From Phycisphaerae bacterium (GTDB lineage: Bacteria > Planctomycetota > Phycisphaerae > Phycisphaerales > SM1A02), in assembly GCA_002718515.1 (NCBI GenBank), contig PBEX01000035.1, forward strand, positions 17,065 to 31,230: 14,166 bases of DNA, in the 5' to 3' direction. The translations under genes and the position numbers were made by a program. Shown here piece by piece: positions 6,633 to 13,341 of this stretch (within the stretch, counting starts at the first letter, position 1; each line of letters opens with the position of its first letter). Below the pieces are notes generated by a model, which was given only the letters and a program-made list of their open reading frames with translations, did no database searches and had not been told where the DNA came from.

Positions 6633-7019
6633 ATGAAACATCTCTATACCCTCTTTCTAACAACACCTATTTTTGCTTCTACCGCAATTGCTGAAACAAT
6701 AACCGTTTCACTATCTGATCCCGCTGACTACTAGTCAATACAAGAAGCCATTCACGACGCATCAAATGGTGACATCATTCTTGTTTATCCAGTGACATAA
6801 ACAAGCAATAATCAGGCAAAAGTATTAACTACGCTTGGCAAGGAACTAACCATCGAGTCAGTTGATGGCGCACAAACTGCAATCATTGATGGGTATTACA
6901 TTGATTTAGGAGGCAACACTGAGGAAGACATGTGCTGTGTTGACGATATCAATGGTGACGGACAAGTTTCCGCTGATGACATTTTGTTTGTACTCTGCCT
7001 TTGGGGACCCTGCCCCTAA
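6633..7019 (+). pseudogene. Decayed secreted beta-helix-type protein gene with dockerin-like tail
   Basis: One frame of 128 codons from ATG 6633 to TAA 7017-7019 is coherent but interrupted by TAG at 6732-6734 and TAA at 6798-6800. It starts with a signal peptide (MKHLYTLFLTTPIFASTAIA). Then come SDPADY, stop, SIQEAIHDASNGDIILVYPV, T, stop, and then LGKELTIESVDGAQTAIIDG. This is the opening of a parallel beta-helix/pectin-lyase-fold protein, in which DYxTIQxAI...GTY is usual. The second stop falls at the expected Tyr, so each stop is explicable by a single base change. After IIDG the helix coils expected in such proteins are missing. The frame goes straight to a single dockerin-like unit, DINGDGQVSADDILFVLCLW followed by G-P-C-P, suggesting an internal in-frame deletion. 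No -10-like hexamer stands at the usual spot before the ATG. Readthrough is possible but less likely than decay. Confidence 0.75.
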
Positions 7020-7024
7020 TGTGT

Positions 7025-7030
7025 TAAGAT
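7025..7030 (+). promoter_or_regulatory. -10 element for the ankyrin-repeat gene, leaderless spacing
   Basis: TAAGAT is followed by gaatgc and ATG 7037. The 6-base spacer gaatgc is identical to the one before the membrane-protein gene at 1359. The hexamer lies just after the pseudogene's final TAA. Confidence 0.5.
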
Positions 7031-7036
7031 GAATGC

Positions 7037-8392
7037 ATGCGATTACTCGTTACAGCATGTTGCCTTCTTTCTTCTTGGGCATATGCGGCAAGTGAGCCCA
7101 TCAATTGCGAAGAAATCGAAGTAACAAACTTGCATGAACACCTTGCAAGTGGCAAAGCGACCACACAAAGCATAGAGGGCTACATCAGGCAAGGAAGCGA
7201 TGTTAATTCGCTTATAGAGATGGATTGCATTGGGCTTGGTTATCAAAGTCAAGCACGGTGGAGGAAGCGAGGCGAGAACGAGGGATATGGTCTTGTCTCC
7301 CCGCTCATGCTTGCTGCAACTAAATATGACGCAGATGTTGTTGAGACGTTGATTAAGCACGGCGCAGACTTGAATAAGAAAGCATTCCGTGATTACAACC
7401 CACTTCTTCTTGCTGCGGGTCGAAATAAGAATCCAGATGTCGCACAATTATTGATTACACATGGTGCAAACATCGAAGCAAAGGACCAGTACGGTGATAC
7501 AGCGCTCATTCGTGCGACCAAATATAACGCAGAAGTCGAAGTCGCACGAGCCCTCTTAGATGCGGGCGCAAACATTCACGCGAAGGACAGCCGAGGTCTT
7601 ACACCGCTTATGAGAAGTTGTTACAAATATGATGATTATGACCTGATCGAACAACTCATCAACAGTGGCGCGAATGTGAATGCTTCAAGCAACCAAGGGT
7701 ACACGCCACTTTACCTTGCTTTAAAAAACAGTTCATTTGAAATCATCCAATTGTTAGTCGATCATGGTGCTCAAACTAAAAGTTACGACGAGGGTAATCA
7801 CAGCGAACTGACTTACGCTCTTGAATCAAAACGCGATATCGAATCGATTCAATTGTTGCTTGAACAGGGCTCTAAATCAACACATTTAGCACAAGGCCTG
7901 CTCTCTCCTCTTCATTATGCCGCACGGTATTATGAAGAAACTGCATTAGTCGAACTTCTACTTAAACACGGCGCGAAGATCGATCAGAAAAATCGATATG
8001 GCACAACGCCGTTGTATTACGCCCTGAGTTATCACGCATCAACTGAAACGTTGAAGACATATGTTGATTTAGGCGCTGACATTCTTGCAAAGAACAACAA
8101 AGGCAACACGATGCTGTTTGCTGCTGCCCGCTCAGACAGTCCCGAAACTGTTCAATTGCTGATTGATTTAGGTGTAGACCCACTTGTAAAAAACAATTCA
8201 GAACACACAGCCTTGATGTTTGCAACTCGATATGGCAAGAGTCCTGAAATCATCGGCATACTGCTCACAGCAGGAGTAAATCCAAAGTTAAAGAACAAGT
8301 ATGGCAAAACCGCGCTCGATTACGCAGACAAGAATAAGAGGTTCAATGGCACAGACGAATATTGGCGACTGTATTACGCAACAACAGAATAA
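7037..8392 (+). CDS. Exported ankyrin-repeat protein
   Basis: This encodes 451 residues. Residues 1-18 form a signal peptide (cleavage near AYA-AS), so the protein is periplasmic or outside the cell. From about residue 86 to 440 there are roughly eleven ankyrin repeats of 30-33 residues. They carry the usual G-x-T-P/A-L-x-x-A and L-L-x-x-G-A-x-x-x-x-K-N/D signatures, for example GDTALIRATKYNAEVEVARA at 153-172. The N-terminal part (20-85) is a degenerate first repeat or cap. There is no attached enzyme domain, so it probably acts as a binding scaffold. The gene's 3' end overlaps the start of the amidase gene by 47 bases, implying joint expression. In some bacteria a periplasmic ankyrin protein supports the activity of an adjacent enzyme; a similar role toward the amidase is an inference only. 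Confidence 0.9.
   Translation: MRLLVTACCLLSSWAYAASEPINCEEIEVTNLHEHLASGKATTQSIEGYIRQGSDVNSLIEMDCIGLGYQSQARWRKRGENEGYGLVSPLMLAATKYDADVVETLIKHGADLNKKAFRDYNPLLLAAGRNKNPDVAQLLITHGANIEAKDQYGDTALIRATKYNAEVEVARALLDAGANIHAKDSRGLTPLMRSCYKYDDYDLIEQLINSGANVNASSNQGYTPLYLALKNSSFEIIQLLVDHGAQTKSYDEGNHSELTYALESKRDIESIQLLLEQGSKSTHLAQGLLSPLHYAARYYEETALVELLLKHGAKIDQKNRYGTTPLYYALSYHASTETLKTYVDLGADILAKNNKGNTMLFAAARSDSPETVQLLIDLGVDPLVKNNSEHTALMFATRYGKSPEIIGILLTAGVNPKLKNKYGKTALDYADKNKRFNGTDEYWRLYYATTE
8337..8341 (+). promoter_or_regulatory. Shine-Dalgarno-like site deciding the amidase start
   Basis: AGAGG lies 4 bases before ATG 8346, inside the 3' end of the ankyrin gene. An earlier in-frame ATG at 8301 lacks such a site and would place 15 extra residues before the Tat signal, so 8346 is preferred. 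Confidence 0.45.
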
Positions 8393-10079
8393 CCAAACTT
8401 CTAGAAGGAACTTTGTAGCACATTCAGCATTTTTAGCAGCGCTTGGAGCATCTACGGCGTTTGGGCAGGATGAGGAAGCACCAACTGCCACAATTAAACA
8501 TGCTGGCAATTTAGCGGGCATCAACTTCACAGATGAAGAGCAAGCGCAGATTCTCAATACCATTCAAGAACAAAAAGACATGTTCGCCGCGCGTGCTGCA
8601 CTGGGCGAGTTACCCAATTCACTTTCTCCTGCAACTACATTTAACCCGGTCCTATCTGGAAAGGCACTAAACACAGTCACTCCAATGGAGCAAGAAGGCA
8701 ATCTCCCTCCTGCTGGTCCTTGCCCAACAGATGATCTTGAACTCGCATTCGCACCAGTATGGAAACTTTCACAGTGGTTACGAAACAGAGAAGTTACAAG
8801 TGAACACCTCACACGACTTGCGATTCGAAGACTTAAACATTACAACAAACAGCTCAAGTGCGTAGTGACATTTATGGACAATCACGCCCTTGGTCAAGCA
8901 CGCCAAGCCGATAAGGAACTCGACTCAGGCAAATGGCGTGGCCCACTGCATGGCGTGCCGTGGGGTGCAAAAGATATCATTGACACCGCAGGTGAAAAAA
9001 CAACATACGGCGCCGCTCCGTTTAAAAATAGAGTTGCTGAGAAAGACGCTGTTGTTGTTGACCGACTGAACGAAGCCGGCGCTGTTTTGGTTGCCAAATT
9101 GTCCGTTGGCGCACTTGCAATGGGTGATGTTTGGTTTGGCGGAACTTGCAAAAACCCATTTGATTTAGAAGAGGGCTCAAGTGGTTCAAGTGCAGGTAGT
9201 GCAAGCGCAACTGCTGCAGGGCTTGTTCCATTTACATTAGGCAGTGAAACATACGGCTCAATCGTTTCCCCATGTATGTTTTGTGGCACAACGGGACTGA
9301 GGCCAACATTCGGTCGCGTCGCTAGAACAGGCGTTATGGCGCTTTGTTGGTCACTTGATAAGATTGGTCCTATTTGCAGGTCTGTTCTTGACACTGCACT
9401 TGTGCTTGAAGTGATTAATGGAAGCGATGTCGGGGACCCCTCAAGCAGAACGCTACCCTTCAAGTTCAACCCATCTCAAAATGCTAATGGGCTTCGACTT
9501 GGTTATGACCCAAACGAAGTCATGAAGCCATCTGAGTTCGGACAACGCGAGTTGTATTTTGAAAAGATTCACCCAAGCGTCTTGGATGCTGCAAAGAAGG
9601 CTGGCATGACGCTTGTTCGTGTAAACAAACCTGACATCGACAACTCACCCCTACTCATTCCATTGCTCGTTGAATCTGCTGCTGCATTTGAAGAATTGAC
9701 GCGTTCTGGACGCGACGACCTTTTGGTTAATCAAGAAGACAATGCATGGCCCAACACATTCCGGCAAAGCTGGCTGATTCCAGCAGTCGAACATATCCAA
9801 GCAAGTCGGTATCGAAGAGAAGCGATGCAAAAGATGTATCAATGGATGAACGATTCATTTGATGGCTTCTTAACACCCGGCTATAGCAATTTACTTTTGA
9901 TTGCGAATAACACTGGTCAACCTGCAACTGTGCAACGAACTGGTATGCTCAATGGCAAGCCCCTTGCAACAACAATTATTGGCCGGCTCTTTGATGAATC
10001 CACAATTTTGCGCATGAGCATGGCACTAGAAGCAGAATTAAAGGTTTCTACCATTAGACCGCCTATTTCATCCTCATAA
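8346..10079 (+). CDS. Tat-exported amidase-signature family enzyme
   Basis: This encodes 577 residues from ATG 8346. A twin-arginine signal, SRRNFV (R20-R21), precedes a hydrophobic stretch to about residue 40, so the enzyme is likely exported folded. The amidase-signature core spans about 130-570. The catalytic triad is visible: K209 in GVPWGAKDI, the bridging serine S282 in GSSGSSAGSA, and the nucleophile S305 in GSETYGSIVSP. Usual family sequence around the nucleophile is G-T-D-x-G-G-S-I-R-x-P. Here one Gly is Tyr (Y303) and the Arg is Val, a variation that may reflect a distinct substrate pocket. Such enzymes hydrolyse amides, but family membership alone does not give the substrate. GatA function is unlikely because of the export signal and the lack of gatB/gatC nearby. 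The gene overlaps the ankyrin gene by 47 bases. Confidence 0.88.
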   Translation: MAQTNIGDCITQQQNNQTSRRNFVAHSAFLAALGASTAFGQDEEAPTATIKHAGNLAGINFTDEEQAQILNTIQEQKDMFAARAALGELPNSLSPATTFNPVLSGKALNTVTPMEQEGNLPPAGPCPTDDLELAFAPVWKLSQWLRNREVTSEHLTRLAIRRLKHYNKQLKCVVTFMDNHALGQARQADKELDSGKWRGPLHGVPWGAKDIIDTAGEKTTYGAAPFKNRVAEKDAVVVDRLNEAGAVLVAKLSVGALAMGDVWFGGTCKNPFDLEEGSSGSSAGSASATAAGLVPFTLGSETYGSIVSPCMFCGTTGLRPTFGRVARTGVMALCWSLDKIGPICRSVLDTALVLEVINGSDVGDPSSRTLPFKFNPSQNANGLRLGYDPNEVMKPSEFGQRELYFEKIHPSVLDAAKKAGMTLVRVNKPDIDNSPLLIPLLVESAAAFEELTRSGRDDLLVNQEDNAWPNTFRQSWLIPAVEHIQASRYRREAMQKMYQWMNDSFDGFLTPGYSNLLLIANNTGQPATVQRTGMLNGKPLATTIIGRLFDESTILRMSMALEAELKVSTIRPPISSS

Positions 10080-10116
10080 TCCCTGCTTTTTACTCGCCAT
10101 TGAGCAGAGCATTCCG

Positions 10117-10122
10117 TACACT
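10117..10122 (+). promoter_or_regulatory. -10 element for the serine protease gene, leaderless spacing
   Basis: TACACT is followed by aagtag and ATG 10129. It lies in the 49-base gap after the amidase stop, indicating that the protease gene is transcribed independently. Confidence 0.5.
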
Positions 10123-10128
10123 AAGTAG

Positions 10129-12213
10129 ATGCAATACTTGATTACTGTACTGTTCCTGCACATTGCCTCATGTACTTTTGCATTTGGACAAGCACCACCA
10201 TTGTTAACAAAACATATCGATCTTGGCATTCAAATTCAACATACAAAAAAGACAACAAACGTTGCTTCACTTCATGAAGTTGTGACGCTTGATAACACAT
10301 CATCCTTTCAGATTGACTTCCGCGGAACGAAACTTACTGAGACCGCAGTCATCCGCATGACATCAGTTTACGATGGTGCTGTTCAACATCTCAATCATTC
10401 ATCACTTGTTCAATGGCAGTACAAAAGTGCTTGGTTTAATGGCGACACTGTTGTTGTTGAACTCATCGAAAATGGCAACGGCGACTCTTCAAAACTCAAC
10501 ATTCACCAAGCCATAACATTTGAACAAAATGAATTTGAACAGTCAATCTGTGGAGGCGTAGATGATCGCGAACTCAGTTATGAAGCGAGAACAGCAAGAG
10601 CGATGCCTATAGGTTGCACTGCTTGGATTATAGATGACGTCAACCGAACATTCCTCTCTGCAGGACACTGTTCTAGTGGGAATGGCAATTCACTCGGCAT
10701 CATGCAATTCAATGTTCCCCTCAGTGATGCAAACGGAAACTATCAACATCCCGGGCCTGAAGACCAATACCCAGTAGACGTCGATTCAATTCAGTACACT
10801 CCAGACACATACATCGGAAATGACTGGGCGTATTTTGGGTGTTTCCCAAACTCTGAAACTGGGCTTACTCCTTACGAAGCCCAACAATCCTATTTTGAAC
10901 TTGCAGATGAAGCACCTGGAGTCAATGGACAACAAATCCGCATTACTGGTCATGGCACAACATCTGCGCCAGTCAGTAACACATGGAATGGTGTTCAGAA
11001 AACTCATGTTGGACCTTTTACTCAATCAGAAGACAACACAATCGCTTATTACACAGACACAACAGGCGGCAATAGTGGTTCTGCCGTGTTGGATGAGTCA
11101 ACTGGCCTAGCCATTGGCATACATACAAATGGCGGTTGTTCAAGTTCAAGCAATCAGAATCATGGTTGCGCCATTCACAATGCAGGGCTCCAAAAAGCAC
11201 TTGCGAATCCACAAGGCGTGTGTATCCCAAACATCTTACAGTTCGGGTTTCCAAATGGAGTACCGACGCAGACAAATCCAAATCAAGAAACGCCAATCTA
11301 TTTTAATGTTGGGCCGGGGACGCAACTACCAGTTGTTGACAGCGTCATGTTGCACGTTTCAGTGAACGGTGACATCATGAGTGACCCTGTAGAACATATT
11401 GGTGGCGAGTCATACACCGCAACACTGCCCGCAGTTGATTGTGGAGACGATGTGACTTTTTGGTTTAGTGCTACTGGCAGTGCTGGAGACACAGCGTACT
11501 CACCATTTAACTACGAAGATGCGCCATACACCCTCGTTGTCGGCGAGATCGTAAAAGTTTTTCTGAGTCTTGAATCATTTGATAATGGGCTGCCTTCAGA
11601 CTGGACCCTTGATGGACTATGGAATGCATCCTCTACTTGCATCCCAAATGGAGATTGCGGCGAAGCACCATTTATGTATTTTGGTGACGAAAGCAGTTGC
11701 ACTTATGACAATGGAAACACTGTCAGTGGCTTACTGAACTCCCCTACCTATTCATTTGACGACGCTGTCTCAGAAGTTGCAGTGTCTTTTTGCTATGCAC
11801 TTCTAACGGAATCGTCTAGTTCGTACGATTTTGCGAGTGTTTACGCAAATGGCACTTTAGTAAATGAACTGAGTGATTCTGAAGATTGGTCTACGCATTC
11901 ATTCAGTGCCATGCCTGATGAGGATGGCATGCTAAATCTATCATGGGGCTTTGACTCTATTGATGATGTGTTCAATGATTTCAGAGGTTTTCACATTGAC
12001 AACGTTCAATTAACCTTAGTTACTGTTGAATGTGATGATTCGAGTGATTGCCCAACTGATGTCAACGGCGACGCAATGACAAATGTCACTGACCTACTTC
12101 AAGTGATTGACAATTGGGGACAAAATGGCGGGCCCGCTGACGTCAATCAAGACGGAACCGTCAATGTCTCTGATGTTCTACTCATTGTGAGCGAGTGGGG
12201 AGTTTGCGAGTAA
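10129..12213 (+). CDS. Secreted trypsin/V8-type serine protease with accessory beta domains and dockerin tail
   Basis: This encodes 694 residues. Residues 1-20 are a signal peptide (FAFG-QA). A pro-region runs to about 140. The chymotrypsin-fold domain covers about 142-365. Its triad is H180 in FLSAGHC, D232 in GNDWAYF and S316 in GGNSGSAV. This arrangement resembles the glutamyl-endopeptidase/V8-like branch of family S1, but the cleavage preference is not readable. Residues about 375-475 form an Ig/Fn3-like beta domain (VDSVMLHVSVNG...). Residues about 478-638 look like a jelly-roll or MAM-like domain, starting SLESFDNGLPSDWTLDG and ending GFHIDNVQLTLV. Residues 640-692 contain two dockerin-like units ending W-G-V-C-E. 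With the metalloprotease upstream it makes two unrelated proteases carrying the same tail. The stop lies 3 bases from the end of the convergent sialidase-like gene. Confidence 0.9.
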   Translation: MQYLITVLFLHIASCTFAFGQAPPLLTKHIDLGIQIQHTKKTTNVASLHEVVTLDNTSSFQIDFRGTKLTETAVIRMTSVYDGAVQHLNHSSLVQWQYKSAWFNGDTVVVELIENGNGDSSKLNIHQAITFEQNEFEQSICGGVDDRELSYEARTARAMPIGCTAWIIDDVNRTFLSAGHCSSGNGNSLGIMQFNVPLSDANGNYQHPGPEDQYPVDVDSIQYTPDTYIGNDWAYFGCFPNSETGLTPYEAQQSYFELADEAPGVNGQQIRITGHGTTSAPVSNTWNGVQKTHVGPFTQSEDNTIAYYTDTTGGNSGSAVLDESTGLAIGIHTNGGCSSSSNQNHGCAIHNAGLQKALANPQGVCIPNILQFGFPNGVPTQTNPNQETPIYFNVGPGTQLPVVDSVMLHVSVNGDIMSDPVEHIGGESYTATLPAVDCGDDVTFWFSATGSAGDTAYSPFNYEDAPYTLVVGEIVKVFLSLESFDNGLPSDWTLDGLWNASSTCIPNGDCGEAPFMYFGDESSCTYDNGNTVSGLLNSPTYSFDDAVSEVAVSFCYALLTESSSSYDFASVYANGTLVNELSDSEDWSTHSFSAMPDEDGMLNLSWGFDSIDDVFNDFRGFHIDNVQLTLVTVECDDSSDCPTDVNGDAMTNVTDLLQVIDNWGQNGGPADVNQDGTVNVSDVLLIVSEWGVCE

Positions 12214-12216
12214 CCA

Positions 12217-13314
12217 TCAATCTTTTGGGAGCAAAGCATCCATATCACTCAGTTTTAAATGGATACCGCGAATGTATGGTTTTTTAACGCCATCCCAATG
12301 ACCATACGTCACAGTGAAAATTGTTCCGTCTGGAAGCAGTTCAACACCAGGATACGCACAGTCACCTCGGTGCGTATTGTCAGACAATCGAATGCGATAC
12401 TGCCCTTCCTTACCCTGTTCTAAATCATCAAAGGTACCGACCCATGCGACCCAATCGCCTTTGCTCGGACTTTCATTTCCAGTATCACGGAATGAAACAA
12501 AGAGTCGACCATCATTTGTGTACGTTGCCTGATGTCTGTCGCCTGTGAGCGAACCGGACATTGCTACTGGCGTACTCCATGTTTTGCCATTATCATTGCT
12601 GAAACAGATTTGGCTATTTGCCTTACGACTGTTCTCTCGTAAGAGCATTGCGTACTTTTTCCCATCAGGTGATTTGATTAGCCCTGGTTCGCATAAATGC
12701 AGTTCAGGATTATGGGCAACAACACGAGGTGCACTCCACGTCACACCGCCATCTGTAGAATCAACTGCGTACACATGAAACGCACTCCACTTTCCACCCT
12801 CTTTAATGAACCGGCCATCATCGTGAAAGAATGCTGTGTAACTTCCTTTACCGGTTTCGATGACATCAGCCATCGCAACGATTCCGCCATAATCACCAAT
12901 CTTTTCTAGTTCGCTCCAAGTGACTCCATCATCTTCACTCACGGACATGCGAACGGGATACAAACTTGAAAAAAGAATGAGCCGCTTTGTACCCTCAGCA
13001 TCTACTACTGGATACACATGAGGCGTTTCCTTTGAAGTCGCCCACGAATCTGGAACTGGCAATCGCTCACTCCAAGTATGACCACCGTCAACACTTTTCT
13101 TCATCACTAGCGCGCCCCTACCATGCCCTTTTGGATACATGCATAAAATCGTCTTGCCATCTTCAAGCAAAACAGTAGTTGGATGTCCTAAGTATTGCCC
13201 CTCTTCCTTATCAACAGTCACTTGCATGTCACTTTTGTGAGCGATATCGACTTGAGGAATAGAAAACCCGGTCGGATTAAGCAAAAACAATGAGAGTATG
13301 GAATGTATAATCAT
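12217..13314 (-). CDS. Exported BNR-repeat sialidase-like protein
   Basis: From ATG 13314 this encodes 365 residues with a hydrophobic N-terminus (MIIHSILSLFLLNPTGFS) serving as signal peptide. Four Asp-boxes of the form S-x-D-x-G-x-T-W are present at about residues 74-81, 126-133, 186-193 and 239-246 (SVDGGHTW, SEDDGVTW, STDGGVTW, SNDNGKTW). This defines a six-bladed sialidase-type propeller. Candidate active-site arginines occur in MLLREN and VSFRDTG. The classical R-I-P motif near the N-terminus is not seen (it reads YLGHPTTVLLEDG), so true sialic-acid cleavage is uncertain; another glycan substrate is possible. Earlier in-frame starts exist: ATG 13326 and TTG 13353, the latter overlapping the divergent gene. 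ATG 13314 is preferred because TATGAT lies 7 bases upstream. No dockerin tail is present. Confidence 0.85.
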   Translation of the reverse strand: MIIHSILSLFLLNPTGFSIPQVDIAHKSDMQVTVDKEEGQYLGHPTTVLLEDGKTILCMYPKGHGRGALVMKKSVDGGHTWSERLPVPDSWATSKETPHVYPVVDAEGTKRLILFSSLYPVRMSVSEDDGVTWSELEKIGDYGGIVAMADVIETGKGSYTAFFHDDGRFIKEGGKWSAFHVYAVDSTDGGVTWSAPRVVAHNPELHLCEPGLIKSPDGKKYAMLLRENSRKANSQICFSNDNGKTWSTPVAMSGSLTGDRHQATYTNDGRLFVSFRDTGNESPSKGDWVAWVGTFDDLEQGKEGQYRIRLSDNTHRGDCAYPGVELLPDGTIFTVTYGHWDGVKKPYIRGIHLKLSDMDALLPKD

Positions 13315-13321
13315 GGGTCCT

Positions 13322-13327
13322 ATCATA
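13322..13327 (-). promoter_or_regulatory. -10 element for the sialidase-like gene, overlapping a possible divergent -10
   Basis: On the minus strand TATGAT is followed by seven bases and ATG 13314. On the plus strand TATCAT at 13321-13326 is a possible -10 for the divergent FlgI-family gene (15 bases before its ATG). The two promoters would then overlap and exclude each other. Confidence 0.4.
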
Positions 13328-13341
13328 CTGAGAAGACGAAT

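Noticed and set aside
6732..6800. In-frame stops as recoded amino acids (selenocysteine or pyrrolysine)
   Set aside because: The stops are TAG and TAA, so selenocysteine is excluded. Two different stop types in an already shortened protein fit decay better, and no recoding element is visible.
8894..9469. 191-codon minus-strand frame inside the amidase gene
   Set aside because: It is opposite the conserved amidase-signature core and has low-complexity composition typical of an antisense shadow.
8346..10079. gatA, glutamyl-tRNA amidotransferase subunit A
   Set aside because: The twin-arginine export signal and absence of gatB/gatC neighbours do not fit a cytoplasmic tRNA-dependent amidotransferase.
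10080..10116. CTGCT...AGCAG inverted repeat after the amidase as a terminator
   Set aside because: The stem is only 5 bp with a loop of about 15 bases and no following T tract.
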